The notes: a model not told the origin generated them from the letters alone. Shown: positions 35,677 to 44,866, numbered from the stretch's first letter. The stretch: 64,000 bases of DNA from Faecalibacterium taiwanense (GCF_036632915.2 NZ_CP155552.1:1116001-1180000), one strand, 5' to 3'. Made by a program: numbers and translations.

Positions 35677-36705
35677 ATGGCGACCGAGACAAAACTCCGG
35701 CAGTTGGCGGACAAGGGCTGCCCGGTCTACTATTTTTATTCCAGTGAGCGGTATCTGGTGCGGCAGGCGGTCACGGCCATCACCCGCATCCTGACCGCAG
35801 ACAGCGACGAGGATGCCACGGCTCTGGATGGAGCTGCGCCGGAGATCGAACAGCTCATCATGGCGGCGGGCACCATCTCATTTTTTGGTACCCGGCGTGT
35901 GGTGGTGCTGCCGGAGATCGACCCTGCAGCTTACAGTGACAAGGATCTGGAAGAGTTGAACAGCACCCTTTCCAGTCTGGAAAATGCTGTGGTGGTGCTG
36001 GGCAGCGTGTTTGAACTGGAGCGCAGCAAGCTCAAAACAGGCAAGCGCGCACAGAAGCTGATCGCGCAGTGCAAGGCGCTTGGCTACACCGAAGAATTGG
36101 CTAAGCCCAAGCCCTTTGAACTGAAAATGATGATGATCGATCGCGCAAAGGAGCAGAAAACCACCCTGCCGGACGGCGCAGCGGCGGCGCTGCTGGAGCG
36201 CTGCGGCGAGGATCCGTTCCTTTTGGAAAATGAGGTGGACAAGCTCTGTGCATTGTCCGGGTATCAGACGGTCACGGCAGCGATGGTGGCGGAAATGGGC
36301 ACGGTCAGTCTGGAAGCAGACGTGTTCGAGATGATCCGCATGATCACGGCCAAAAACGCCACAGGTGCCTGCAAAAAGCTGCAGACTTTGCTGCGCCTGC
36401 AGCAGGAGCCCATTGCCATTACAGCGGCCATGATCGGCAGCTATGTGGATCTGTACCGGGTCAAGCTGGGGGCAGCAAAACGGAAAAATTACAGCACGGT
36501 ATTCAAGGATTTTGGCTATAAGGGCAGTGATTACCGGCTCAAGCGGTCGGCCGAAACAGCCTCGCATTACACGCTGGGCCAGATCGAAAACTGTATGCAG
36601 GTGCTGCTGGAACTGGACCAGAGCCTGAAAAGCCAGCCTACCGATGACCAGATCCTGCTGGAAACAGCGCTGTGCCGGTTGGCAATGGCGGGGAGCGGAC
36701 GATGA
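35677..36705 (+). CDS. holA: DNA polymerase III subunit delta
   Basis: This 342-aa clamp-loader subunit opens the sliding clamp. It shows the usual pattern PVYYFYSSERYLVRQAVTAI at the N-terminus, DPFLLENEVDKLCALSGY (about 184-201) and the C-terminal helical bundle with TDDQILLETALCRLA. The P-loop is degenerate, as normal for delta. Its stop overlaps the start of the RNase M5-like gene by 4 bp. Confidence 0.92.
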   Translation: MATETKLRQLADKGCPVYYFYSSERYLVRQAVTAITRILTADSDEDATALDGAAPEIEQLIMAAGTISFFGTRRVVVLPEIDPAAYSDKDLEELNSTLSSLENAVVVLGSVFELERSKLKTGKRAQKLIAQCKALGYTEELAKPKPFELKMMMIDRAKEQKTTLPDGAAAALLERCGEDPFLLENEVDKLCALSGYQTVTAAMVAEMGTVSLEADVFEMIRMITAKNATGACKKLQTLLRLQQEPIAITAAMIGSYVDLYRVKLGAAKRKNYSTVFKDFGYKGSDYRLKRSAETASHYTLGQIENCMQVLLELDQSLKSQPTDDQILLETALCRLAMAGSGR

Positions 36706-37316
36706 AGGAAAACGAAATGATCCATACAGGCCGGGTGCTCATTGTGGAGGGCAAGTACGATGCGGCCCGGCTCTCCCATCTGACCGATGCCATGATCCTG
36801 CTGACGGATGGCTTTGGCATTTACAGCGACAAAAAGCGCCAGCAGCTGTTCAAAGCGCTGGCGCAGAAAAACGGCCTGATCCTGCTCACGGATTCGGACG
36901 CAGCAGGCTTCCGCATCCGCACCTACATCACCAATCTGGTGGGAGAAAAGAATGTGGTGCAGGCTTACGTGCCCGCGATCCACGGCAAGGAAAAGCGCAA
37001 GGAACAGCCCGGCAAGGAGGGCCTGCTGGGGGTCGAGGGCGTGGACGATGCCATTGTTCTACAGGCGCTGCGGGATGCCCTTGGCGCTGAGGCGGGTGCC
37101 GCAGCGGCCCGCCCGGAAGGACGGCAGATCACCTATACCGACCTCTACGAGTGGGGGCTTTCCGGCAGGCCGGGCAGCGCCGAGCGCAAGGCAAAGCTTC
37201 TGAACGCGCTGGGCCTGCCGCCGCGTCTTTCCAAAAAGGAGCTGGTGGAAGCGCTGAATCGACTGTATACTTTTGAACAATTGGACGAACTGCAGTTGAA
37301 AATTCTGGATAGCTGA
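36702..37316 (+). CDS. rnmV: Ribonuclease M5-like TOPRIM protein
   Basis: This 204-aa protein has a TOPRIM domain. The catalytic Glu lies in VLIVEGKYDAARL (about 11-23), and the DxD pair is in LILLTDSDAAGFRIR. A C-terminal segment typical of RNase M5 follows (LPPRLSKKELVEALNRL). RNase M5 matures the 5S rRNA 5' and 3' ends. The ATG overlaps the holA stop (ATGA); the longer in-frame extension into holA is rejected. Confidence 0.88.
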   Translation: MKENEMIHTGRVLIVEGKYDAARLSHLTDAMILLTDGFGIYSDKKRQQLFKALAQKNGLILLTDSDAAGFRIRTYITNLVGEKNVVQAYVPAIHGKEKRKEQPGKEGLLGVEGVDDAIVLQALRDALGAEAGAAAARPEGRQITYTDLYEWGLSGRPGSAERKAKLLNALGLPPRLSKKELVEALNRLYTFEQLDELQLKILDS

Positions 37317-37323
37317 CTGCATG

Positions 37324-37363
37324 GCGCAGGGGTGAGCACACCGTTCACCTCTGCGCTTTTTTT
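37324..37363 (+). terminator. Terminator of holA-rnmV
   Basis: GCGCAG...CTGCGC stem with an extended inner match GGTGA/TTCACC, followed by T7; it lies between convergent genes. Confidence 0.8.
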
Positions 37364-38046
37364 GTGCCCGGAACATCCCACCGCTGGCGCAGAAGTTCCA
37401 GCGCATGAGTTTCCAGACGGGAAACATAGCTGCGGCTGATGTCCAGCAGTTTTGCAGTTTCCAGCTGGGTCAGCGGCGGCTGGCCGGAAAGACCATACCG
37501 CAGCAGAATGATCTGTCGCTCCCTGGCGGGCAGGCCGTCCAGCAGCTGCCGCATCCGGCGGATATCGTCCTGCGTTTCGCAGGTGTCCTCCATGCAGAAG
37601 CTGTCCTGCAGCACATCGGCCAGCGTCAGCGCAGAGTCACCATCTGATTCCAGCGCTTCCTGCAGCGAGACGGTCCCGCCGGTTTTGCGGTTCCGGCGGA
37701 ACTGCATCCGGATCTCATTTTCAATGCATCGGCTGGCGTAGGTGGAAAAGCGTGCCCGACGGTCAGAGTCGAAAGTATCCACTGCTTTCATCAGGCCGAT
37801 GGTGCCGATGGAAATAAGGTCGTCCTGATCGCCGGGCAGGGCGTAGTATTTTTTTACGATGTGTGCCACCAGACGCAGATTGTGCCGGATCAGTTTTTCC
37901 CGTGCGGCAGGGTCACCGGCACGCAGTGCGGAAAAGGCTTCGGTTTCCTCCCGGGCAGAGAGGGGCCGCGGAAAGCTGCCGCTTTCCAGATGAAGCGCCA
38001 GAACCAGAAACTTTGTGGCAAAAAATTTCAGAAGAGATAAAAACAT
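37345..38046 (-). CDS. sigK: SigK-like sigma-70 family sigma factor with pro-sequence
   Basis: This 233-aa sigma factor has the SigK plan. A hydrophobic N-terminal stretch MFLSLLKFFATKFLVLAL is followed by SFPRPLSAREE, the arrangement of pro-sigma-K. Then come region 2 (NLRLVAHIVKKYYALPGDQD, LISIGTIGLMKAVDTFDS, ARFSTYASRCIENEI) and region 4 with HTH LLDISRSYVSRLE. In spore formers SigK acts late in the mother cell after cleavage of the pro-sequence. GGGAGGGG precedes the ATG at 38046. The gene is intact. A decayed serine recombinase lies directly upstream (38087). Confidence 0.85.
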   Translation of the reverse strand: MFLSLLKFFATKFLVLALHLESGSFPRPLSAREETEAFSALRAGDPAAREKLIRHNLRLVAHIVKKYYALPGDQDDLISIGTIGLMKAVDTFDSDRRARFSTYASRCIENEIRMQFRRNRKTGGTVSLQEALESDGDSALTLADVLQDSFCMEDTCETQDDIRRMRQLLDGLPARERQIILLRYGLSGQPPLTQLETAKLLDISRSYVSRLETHALELLRQRWDVPGTKKAQR

Positions 38047-38086
38047 GCCGACCCCTCCCCATAGTATCATAAACGGTTACTGTAAT

Positions 38087-38568
38087 TTATGAAGGAGGGC
38101 TTGCCTTTTTTCCGGACTCCGGGGCGAACAGTTCTGCCTCATTGTCCACAAAATACTGATAGGCGTCCTTGTCTGCAATCAGGTAGACAGGATTCTGCAA
38201 AATCGACCTGATGGAAAACCAGGTGAACGAACGCCCGGTTTTGTTTTGATGCCCAGCCGTCCCAGTTCTTCAATCAGGCTGGAAAAGTCGCTGATGTTGC
38301 GGCTGATGCGGTCCAAACGGTAGACCACGATGGCCTTGAATTTCCGGTCCTTGGCCGCAGTCATCATCTTTTTGAAATCTGGGCGGTTCAGGTTGCCGCC
38401 GGAAAAGCCCTCGTCCTCAAAGACAACGGCATGTTCCGCGGCAGCATCGCCGTAGTGAGTGCGGATATATTCGCGGCAGAGGTCGATCTGATTTCCGATA
38501 CTTTCGCCCTTGCCGGTATAGCGGGACTTGCGGGAATAGATGGCAATGGTGTCGGCAGTTTTGGCCAT
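38087..38568 (-). pseudogene. Serine recombinase remnant (internal deletion)
   Basis: The N-terminal resolvase domain is intact from the ATG at 38568 (AAAGGAG upstream): IYSRKSRYTGKGESIGNQ, VYRLDRISRNISDFSSLIEELG. Near 38250 the frame is lost and the protein ends early. In the next frame a fragment from deep inside a recombinase domain continues (TGRSFTWFSIRSILQNPVYL, then DAYQYFVDNEAELF) to 38087. Hence several hundred base pairs were deleted between the two parts. The remnant lies 41 bp upstream of the sigK-like start. Confidence 0.85.
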
Positions 38569-38727
38569 GAGATACTCCTTTCCTGTTGTCCGGTGGCCGT
38601 AGATGCGGCTATTGTAGCATGGCAGGCCATCTTTGTAAAGAAAAATAACGATAGTCATACATATTTCATCATACTACGAACGGAGGTGTCAAGGATGTGA
38701 CAAGGCAGAACAAGCGAGGAAGTCAGG

Positions 38728-39342
38728 ATGTTTGACTATTTCTATGGGCAGTCGGGCGAGATGTTCTCGTATTTCCGGGTGCCCAAAATTTTATTCCGGG
38801 ACATAAAATTCAAGGACCTGTCCACTGATGCCAAAACGCTGTACGGCATCCTGTTGGACCGCATGGGGCTGTCGGTGAAAAACGGATGGCTGGATGAGCA
38901 GGGAAGGGTGTATATCATTTTTCCTGTGCAGGAAGTGATGGATGCACTGGGCTGCGCAGACAACAAGGCAACCAAACTGTTCCGGGAATTGGAAAAGTTT
39001 GGTCTGATTGAGCGCAAACGGCGCGGGCTGGGAAAACCCAATCTGATTTACGTCAAAAACTTTGCAGACCCGCGTTTCCGGAATCGTGAAAAGAACGGTT
39101 CCGGTGCCGCGGATTCAGCGCAGCAGGAAACGGCAAAATCACGAGGAAATAAGACTGAGTGGAATAAAACCGAGGGGAGTGAACCTGATCCTTTCTCTTC
39201 CGACGCGGAGGACGAATCGGATGAGCGCACACGGCTGGAAGCGTATTTTATGCAGTCGTTGGAGGTGGACTTGCTGCTCCGGGCCTGCCCGGATGAGGAG
39301 GACACCATCCATCAAATCGTGAATCTTCTGGTGGATAGGTAA
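38728..39342 (+). CDS. RepA_N-type replication initiator protein
   Basis: This 204-aa protein has the RepA_N motif set: YFRVPKILFRDIKFKDLSTD, AKTLYGILLDRMGLSVKNGW, VQEVMDALGCADNKATKLFR. These form the DNA-binding domain of plasmid and ICE replication initiators. The C-terminal half is low in complexity (EKNGSGAADSAQQETAK) and ends with DTIHQIVNLLVDR. It is probably shorter than full-length relatives. It stands alone without par or relaxase genes, so it is a relic of an integrated element also represented by the recombinase remnant. Confidence 0.82.
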   Translation: MFDYFYGQSGEMFSYFRVPKILFRDIKFKDLSTDAKTLYGILLDRMGLSVKNGWLDEQGRVYIIFPVQEVMDALGCADNKATKLFRELEKFGLIERKRRGLGKPNLIYVKNFADPRFRNREKNGSGAADSAQQETAKSRGNKTEWNKTEGSEPDPFSSDAEDESDERTRLEAYFMQSLEVDLLLRACPDEEDTIHQIVNLLVDR

Positions 39343-39437
39343 CCTGAGCTGTTTTCAACTGCCAATGCAAATCTTATTCGGTATGCCCGAAGATCGTCGC
39401 AAATGTATTCCTTCAATGGTAACAATCATGGAGATTA

Positions 39438-39734
39438 GTGTTTATCTGGAGATTACCAAAGGATAAATACCAGCACGCATTCTACCGCAGTGAACTTCAG
39501 AAACACGGAATCATTCAATCCATGTCCAGAAAAGGTAACTGCTATGACAACTGTATTATGGAGACCTTCTTTGGTAGATTGAAAAATGAAATGTTCTATG
39601 GTTTTGAGAAAGATTATCCTTCCTTTGAAGCATTCTCCAAAGCTATTGTTGATTATATCGACTATTACAATAACAGCAGGATTCAAGCGAAAACAAAATG
39701 GATGCCTCCTCTAAATTCAGGGAAGCATCCATGA
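39438..39734 (+). pseudogene. IS3-family transposase (OrfB) 3' fragment
   Basis: About 98 residues show the C-terminal rve core of an IS3 OrfB: YQHAFYRSELQKHGIIQSMS, GNCYDNCIMETFFGRLKNE (with the final catalytic Glu), IDYYNNSRIQAKTKW. The first two catalytic Asp regions are missing, so it is inactive. The fragment, with flanking IS-like DNA to about 39780, abuts the truncated gene at 39787. Confidence 0.85.
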
Positions 39735-39786
39735 TGGAAGCTTAATTATTCAATTTTGAACCGGTGTCCAGAAAACCGGGTACATA

Positions 39787-39876
39787 TCATTTCATAGAAA
39801 GCTCTTTTGCATTTTCACAGTCCAGCTGTAAATATTTTTTTCCGTCTTTTTGGAAAAGCATGCTGCTTTGTTCCAT
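39787..39876 (-). pseudogene. 5' stub of a gene following GH28
   Basis: ATG at 39876 has a strong AAGGAGGGTATTT upstream and encodes only 29 residues (MEQSSMLFQKDGKKYLQLDC...). It looks like the beginning of a longer protein cut off by the IS3 fragment. It lies downstream of the GH28 gene in the same direction, so it was probably the next gene of that operon. Confidence 0.45.
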
Positions 39877-39927
39877 AAATACCCTCCTTGCTGCAAGTAA
39901 TAAAACCATCTCTATATGGTGATATTC

Positions 39928-41313
39928 TCAGAATTTCATCTGTCTGCATATTCTGGCACCATTGACATAAATGTCATTTGCCAGTTCTGTAACAAGCCGC
40001 ATATCCTGCCAGGTTTCACACTTATTCCCCATAAAAGTAATGTTATCAAAATGGACATCATGGACACGTACTTCTTCTGTCGGTGTCTGATACCCCCGGA
40101 TCATGGAGACCGGGATATCTCCGTTCAGCACCTGGATATTATCAAAATAGATATCATTAATCTCTCCTTTGGCAAGCTGTTCCGTATATCTGCAGAGCAG
40201 AACCTTAATATCGAACAGTTTCTGTTCTGCCTGCTCTACTCTGATATTTTTATAATGTATATCATGAACATGGCCGCCATCTGCCTGATGGATGGAAAGC
40301 GCCGCACCACCCATGTTTCCTTCATACTGGCAGTGTATAATATCACAATCCTCAAATACTAGGTCGTGGATTTCGCTCTGGAGGGCATAACCAAGCTCTA
40401 TGGCATTACCGGGTTCTGCATTCCAGATCACGTTATTGTGAACACGCACTTTTGTTACGTCACGTACCGTTGACGGATCTTCAAACAATCTTTGGGATTT
40501 GATGCAGATACTGTCGTCTGTGGAACGGATAAAGCAATTTTTTACCTCTACGTCCTGGCTGCTCGTAATATCAATACCGTCTCCCGTTACAATCCTCGAC
40601 ATAATATTCATATCATCAATCACAACATGGTCACACGCCGCAGGAACTACATGCCAGGAAGGACCGTCTACAGCAGTAAAGCCTTTTAAGAGTACATTAT
40701 TACACCACTTGGCATAGATAAAGAAACGGTCTGCATTACTGTCCGGCAGATGCCAGCAGGCTCCGTTGATAATTCCGTTTCCTACAATGGAAATATTGTC
40801 ACAATGGTCTGCGTATACACAACCTGATACAACAGCACCTTCCTCTATGTAAACCGTATCATTGGACTTTAAGGTAAGAACTCCTACATTATATACCTTG
40901 CCCTTTTCAAAGCAGATGGTGGTATCTGCCGGCTTCTCAATCCTGTGCGAGCAAAGCACAAACAATGCATCATGAAGACCACCATCTGTCTCTACAGTAA
41001 ACTTTCTCGGTTCATCAAGATGGATATGGACTGTTTCTCCTTTTACAAAAGGAACTATGCCAAAGCTGGACGGACGGATTTCAAGTTTTTCATATGGTGT
41101 ATGGATTGAAATCTCCAGATCATACGCTTCGTTATCTACTACTACAACATAGTCAAACGAATCTGTATGGTATACCACACGCTCTGTTCCATTGCAGGTA
41201 ACACTGTATTTTGTTGATTTTTCCAATTCATCTACAGATTTTAAAATAAATCTCGGTTCCTTGACCGGGTCCGGATTAGGATAATAAATCAAATCATTTT
41301 CAAAATCCTTCAT
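39928..41313 (-). CDS. Glycoside hydrolase family 28-like (polygalacturonase-type) beta-helix protein
   Basis: This 461-aa protein has an N-terminal beta-sandwich-like region (about 1-130), then a right-handed beta-helix with GH28-like features: YIEEGAVVSGCVYADHCDNI, IVGNGIINGACW, VTGDGIDITSSQDVEVKNCF, STDDSICIKSQRL. The paired Asp residues (GDGID, TDDS) fit the GH28 catalytic acids. It lacks a signal peptide, so it would act in the cytoplasm on imported oligosaccharides. It is AT-richer than the core, and its flanking genes are truncated on both sides, so it looks horizontally acquired and stranded. Confidence 0.8.
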   Translation of the reverse strand: MKDFENDLIYYPNPDPVKEPRFILKSVDELEKSTKYSVTCNGTERVVYHTDSFDYVVVVDNEAYDLEISIHTPYEKLEIRPSSFGIVPFVKGETVHIHLDEPRKFTVETDGGLHDALFVLCSHRIEKPADTTICFEKGKVYNVGVLTLKSNDTVYIEEGAVVSGCVYADHCDNISIVGNGIINGACWHLPDSNADRFFIYAKWCNNVLLKGFTAVDGPSWHVVPAACDHVVIDDMNIMSRIVTGDGIDITSSQDVEVKNCFIRSTDDSICIKSQRLFEDPSTVRDVTKVRVHNNVIWNAEPGNAIELGYALQSEIHDLVFEDCDIIHCQYEGNMGGAALSIHQADGGHVHDIHYKNIRVEQAEQKLFDIKVLLCRYTEQLAKGEINDIYFDNIQVLNGDIPVSMIRGYQTPTEEVRVHDVHFDNITFMGNKCETWQDMRLVTELANDIYVNGARICRQMKF

Positions 41314-41366
41314 ATCTCTTTTCTCCTCGCTCCATCATAAATACTTATGATTCATACTGCCTATAA

Positions 41367-41612
41367 TCAATTACCAGAGCTATTATTTAATTCTTCGTTA
41401 ATCTCTTTGAGAATCTGGTCACCACCCTGATTCTTCCAGTTTTCAACAAAAGTATCAAATTCGCTGATATCTGCTTTTCCTATAATAATCTTTGCAAATG
41501 TTTCTTCTTCCATTTTTTTCAGGTTAGCCCATTTTGCCTGCATGGTTTCTGTCTGACCGCTATATGCATTGTAAACCGGTATATATTTATCATTTAATAT
41601 AAGTATATTCTT
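41367..41612 (-). pseudogene. Sugar ABC transporter solute-binding protein, 3' fragment
   Basis: The last 80 codons encode NDKYIPVYNAYSGQTETMQA, LKKMEEETFAKIIIGKADIS and FVENWKNQGGDQILKEINEE, the C-terminal pattern of LplA-type lipoprotein solute-binding proteins. The start and about 80% of the protein are absent. It lies upstream of GH28 on the same strand, giving a broken transporter-GH28 unit. Confidence 0.75.
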
Positions 41613-41645
41613 TCTGTCTCGAAATGGCAATACTTTCTTAGACAA

Positions 41646-41681
41646 CAAGAGCGGAGCCCTTTGCAAGGCCCCGCTCTTATT
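41646..41681. other. GC-rich hairpin at a segment junction
   Basis: AAGAGCGG...CCGCTCTT is a long stem at the boundary between the AT-rich GH28 block and GC-rich DNA to the right. Two smaller hairpins follow (CCACAAGCTATGCTTGTGG near 41696, CCGT...ACGG near 41724). They could be a terminator plus an insertion-sequence end; no transposase gene remains. Confidence 0.4.
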
Positions 41682-41779
41682 CATAGAGAAAACCACAAGC
41701 TATGCTTGTGGAAGAAAAGAGCCGTAGCGTCGAAACGGTAGAAAAAGAACCTCCTTTTGCTATAATTAGAAGCGGGTAA

Positions 41780-42055
41780 CGCCAACCGCATAGGGCCTTT
41801 GGTTCGGCCTACTTTTTGGAGCTGGGCCTCTCGTGCCAGCAGCTCGAACAGAATATCCCGGCCCTCTTCACCGACCCCGCGTGCGGCCATGTGCTGCGGG
41901 CGAAAGGTTTCGTACAGGACGAGAACGGCTGGGTGGAGCTGAACGCCACCGCCGACGGCCTGACGGCAAACGCTATCCCCAAGGGGCAGAAAGTGCTCAT
42001 CGTGATCGGGGAGAGGCTGGAGAAAGAACGGATTGAGGTGAGATTAAAGGGGTAA
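41780..42055 (+). pseudogene. 3' remnant of an unidentified gene
   Basis: The frame is open from a stop at 41777 to TAA at 42053-42055. It encodes about 90 residues with codon use like the core genome (GLSCQQLEQNIPALFTDPAC, ENGWVELNATADGLTANAIP, ERLEKERIEVRLKG). No convincing ATG or ribosome-binding site precedes it, so it is probably the end of a gene whose 5' part was replaced by the element block to the left. Family not recognised. Confidence 0.45.
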
Positions 42056-42157
42056 GGCGGATCCCCCGTATATCGTTGTATCTTTCCATAAATAGTTTGT
42101 CTCCCGCCCAAAGTAGGCGTATAATAGGGGAAAAGAAACGCTAAAGGAGAATCCCCT

Positions 42158-42796
42158 ATGAACGGCACCGCATTGCGCAAACCGACTGCCCGGCGGGTGG
42201 TGGGCATGGTGGCGGGCATCGTCATCATCGCCCTTGGCATTGCGCTTTTCAAGCAGTCCCACCTCGGCAACGACTCCATCAGCGCCCTGAACATGCGGCT
42301 GGCGGAGCTGCTCGGCATCTCGCTGGGCACCCAGAACCTGTGCACGAACATCCTGTTTTTCCTGCTGGAATTCTGGTTCGGGCGCAAGTACATCGGCCTT
42401 GGCACCTTCGTCAACGGCATCTGCATCGGGTACATCGTCACGGCGTTCTATGACCCCATTCACGCCCACTTCGGCGACGCGCCGTCGCTGGCGGTGCAGT
42501 TGGCGTGGGTCATCGCGGCGGTGCTGGTCACGGCGCTGGGCGCTTCGCTCTACCAGACCGCCGACCTCGGCATCGCACCCTACGATTACCTTTCCCTCGG
42601 TCTGCGGGACTACACACCCTGCCCGTACTTCGGGTGCCGCATCTTCACCGATGCGCTCAGCGCCCTGCTGTGCTGGCTGCTGGGTGGCCTTGTGGGCCTT
42701 GGCACCTTGATCTGTGCGTTCTGCCTTGGACCCTTCATCCAGTTCTTCGATCGGACGTTCTCCCAGAAGGTGCTGCAATACAAACCGAACAATTGA
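42158..42796 (+). CDS. YczE/YyaS/YitT-family membrane protein
   Basis: This 212-aa integral membrane protein has about five hydrophobic segments. It has the family pattern: IALFKQSHLGNDSISALNMR, a central FGRKYIGLGTFVNGICIGYI, and a repeat-like LYQTADLGIAPYDYLSLGL. The family is conserved in Firmicutes; its function is not known. AAGGAG precedes the ATG. A terminator follows at once, so it is monocistronic. Confidence 0.8.
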   Translation: MNGTALRKPTARRVVGMVAGIVIIALGIALFKQSHLGNDSISALNMRLAELLGISLGTQNLCTNILFFLLEFWFGRKYIGLGTFVNGICIGYIVTAFYDPIHAHFGDAPSLAVQLAWVIAAVLVTALGASLYQTADLGIAPYDYLSLGLRDYTPCPYFGCRIFTDALSALLCWLLGGLVGLGTLICAFCLGPFIQFFDRTFSQKVLQYKPNN

Positions 42797-42798
42797 GA

Positions 42799-42840
42799 AA
42801 CCCCGCGGCGTCAAATCATACGCTGCGGGGGTCTTTTTTA
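42799..42840 (+). terminator. Terminator
   Basis: ACCCCGCGGCG pairs with CGCTGCGGGGGT, then T6. Confidence 0.8.
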
Positions 42841-42971
42841 TTGCTGCCGTTAAGCAGAAAGAAAATGAAGGAGATTTATCTTTCAAAACCGCCTGTGGAT
42901 TGCTGCGGCGATGGGGAGCCATAACAAACCCATCAGACAGGCTTTGGAAGAAGTAAATTTTTCGAATCTGC

Positions 42972-43000
42972 TTGTAGAAAACGGCGGTCTATGGTAGCAT
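42972..43000 (+). promoter_or_regulatory. Promoter of the cysteine hydrolase gene
   Basis: TTGTAG and TAGCAT with a 17-bp spacer, 31 bp before the ATG. Moderate match. Confidence 0.45.
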
Positions 43001-43030
43001 GAAATCAAAGAAAAACAGGAGGGCTTACAC

Positions 43031-43558
43031 ATGGTTTTACTGGTTGTGGATACACAGAAAGGTATCGTGGATGAACGCCTGTATGCGTTTGAAAAGTTTG
43101 TCAGCAACATCAGGAAACTAATCCGGACTGCCCGCGAACAGGGAATTGAGGTCGTCTATGTCCAGCATGACGATGGGCCCGGCACCGGTTTCTCCATCGG
43201 GGACGATGAATTCGAGGTCTATTCCGGGTTTGCGCCACTGCTGACTGAAAAACGGTTCGTCAAAACCGTATGCAGTGCGTTCAAAAAAGAAAGCGGTCTG
43301 CTGGAATATCTGACGGAAAAGGGCGAAAAAGATGTGATGGTCTGCGGCATTATGACCGACTTCTGCATCAATGCAACGGTGGAGGCGGGCTTTGAGCATG
43401 GCCTGCACATGATCGTTCCTGCCTATGCAAATTCCACGCAGGACAACGAGTACATGACAGGGGAGCAGAGCTACCACTATTACAATGAGTTCCTCTGGCC
43501 GGACCGCTATGCCGATTGTGTGCCCATGGACAAGGCGCTGGAGCTGCTCAAAAAGTGA
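43031..43558 (+). CDS. Isochorismatase-family cysteine hydrolase
   Basis: This 175-aa protein has the family layout: [10 protein letters not shown] with the catalytic Asp (about residue 6), the Lys in [12 protein letters not shown] (about 78), and [20 protein letters not shown] with the nucleophilic Cys (about 117). It hydrolyses an amide or related bond; nicotinamidase and isochorismatase differ in pocket residues that cannot be judged here. The macro-domain gene starts 10 bp downstream, so the two are probably co-expressed and might both serve NAD-linked metabolism. Confidence 0.88.
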   Translation: MVLLVVDTQKGIVDERLYAFEKFVSNIRKLIRTAREQGIEVVYVQHDDGPGTGFSIGDDEFEVYSGFAPLLTEKRFVKTVCSAFKKESGLLEYLTEKGEKDVMVCGIMTDFCINATVEAGFEHGLHMIVPAYANSTQDNEYMTGEQSYHYYNEFLWPDRYADCVPMDKALELLKK

Positions 43559-43568
43559 GGTGTTTACA

Positions 43569-44096
43569 ATGATTTCTGAAAAAGTAAAAAATCAGATTCA
43601 AGTGGTGCAGGGTGATATTACCAAACTGGACTGTGACGGCATCGTGAATGCAGCCAACCGCAGCCTGTTGGGTGGCGGCGGTGTGGACGGTGCCATCCAC
43701 CGGGCAGCAGGGCCGGAACTGTTGGCGGAGTGCCGCACGCTGCACGGCTGCCGCACCGGAGAAGCAAAAATCACTAAGGGCTACCGGTTGAAAGCAAAGT
43801 ATATCATTCATACAGTAGGGCCGATTTATCCCGGCACAGCAGAGGATGCCGCGCAGCTGGCGGACTGCTACCGCAATTCGCTGGACCTTGCCAAAGAGCA
43901 TGACGTCCACAGCATTGCGTTCCCGGCAATTTCGACCGGTGTGTATGGCTACCCGCTGGAGGATGCCACAGCGATTGCAGTTAAAACGGTGGCGCAGTGG
44001 CTGGAAGATCATGCGGATTACGCCATGCAGGTGATTTTCTGCTGCTTTGATGCCCGGACGGAGCGGGTGTATCAGGCAAGAACTCTGCAACAGTGA
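43569..44096 (+). CDS. Macro domain ADP-ribose-binding/deacylating protein
   Basis: This 175-aa protein consists of one macro domain. It has the binding motifs [36 protein letters not shown] and [16 protein letters not shown]. YmdB-like macro proteins remove ADP-ribose from proteins or hydrolyse O-acetyl-ADP-ribose. It lies right after a cysteine hydrolase. A second ADP-ribose-related gene occurs at 60610. Confidence 0.92.
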   Translation: MISEKVKNQIQVVQGDITKLDCDGIVNAANRSLLGGGGVDGAIHRAAGPELLAECRTLHGCRTGEAKITKGYRLKAKYIIHTVGPIYPGTAEDAAQLADCYRNSLDLAKEHDVHSIAFPAISTGVYGYPLEDATAIAVKTVAQWLEDHADYAMQVIFCCFDARTERVYQARTLQQ

Positions 44097-44180
44097 AAGC
44101 GGCAGGATGGTCGTGGAACTGTATCTTGGTAAACAGGATGGGCATGGCTCCCGAATCCTGTACTGAAAATGGAGTAAAGA

Positions 44181-44846
44181 TTGAAATACAGAGAAATCGC
44201 AGATGGCATTTTTGTTGACCGTCCCAACCGCTTTATTGCCCATGTGGGAGTGAATGGAGCAGTGGAAACCGTCCATGTCAAGAACACCGGGCGGTGCAAG
44301 GAACTGCTACTGCCCGGTACGGCAGTTCGGCTGGAAGTGTCGGATAACCCGAAACGCAAAACAAAATACGACCTTGTGGCGGTACACAAGCAGGGCCTCG
44401 GCTGGGTCAATATGGACAGTCAGGCACCCAATAAGGTGGTAGGGGAGTGGCTTGCAAAACAGGGCTACGACTATATCAAGCCGGAATTCACCTATGGGAA
44501 GTCCCGCATCGACTTTTATATGGAAAAGGGCGAGCAAAAGTATCTGATGGAAGTCAAAGGCTGCACACTGGAAGTGGACGGTATCGGCTATTTCCCGGAT
44601 GCACCTACCGAGCGCGGTGTGAAGCACCTGCACGAGCTGGCACAGGCACAACGGAAGGGATATCAATGCGCAGTGGCTTTCGTGATTCAGATGGAAGGCA
44701 TCATTGAGGTGCGGCCAAATGTCAGCACACAGCCGGAGTTTGGCACGGCACTGGCCGAAGCAAAGGCCGCAGGTGTGCGGGTGCTGTTTCTGCTCTGCCG
44801 TGTGGGGCGTGACAGCTTGGAAATCGTGGAGCAGAGGGAAGGCTGA
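44181..44846 (+). CDS. sfsA: SfsA family DNA/RNA nuclease-like protein
   Basis: This 221-aa protein has an N-terminal OB-like part (RFIAHVGVNGAVETVHVKNT, CKELLLPGT). The C-terminal nuclease-like domain has YGKSRIDFYM, LMEVKGCTLE and FPDAPTERGVKHLHEL. It starts at TTG with GGAG upstream; no nearer ATG fits the conserved start. SfsA was named for sugar fermentation in E. coli; its molecular role is not settled. Confidence 0.9.
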   Translation: MKYREIADGIFVDRPNRFIAHVGVNGAVETVHVKNTGRCKELLLPGTAVRLEVSDNPKRKTKYDLVAVHKQGLGWVNMDSQAPNKVVGEWLAKQGYDYIKPEFTYGKSRIDFYMEKGEQKYLMEVKGCTLEVDGIGYFPDAPTERGVKHLHELAQAQRKGYQCAVAFVIQMEGIIEVRPNVSTQPEFGTALAEAKAAGVRVLFLLCRVGRDSLEIVEQREG

Positions 44847-44866
44847 AAAATTTTTCAGAAAACCTC

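Noticed and set aside
41690..41760. IS200/IS605 element from the small hairpins
   Set aside because: Hairpins alone are weak evidence; no tnpA or tnpB fragment could be read.
42870..42929. 19-codon frame ending in CCGDGEP as a possible peptide precursor
   Set aside because: No modification enzyme or transporter nearby and a poor ribosome-binding site.
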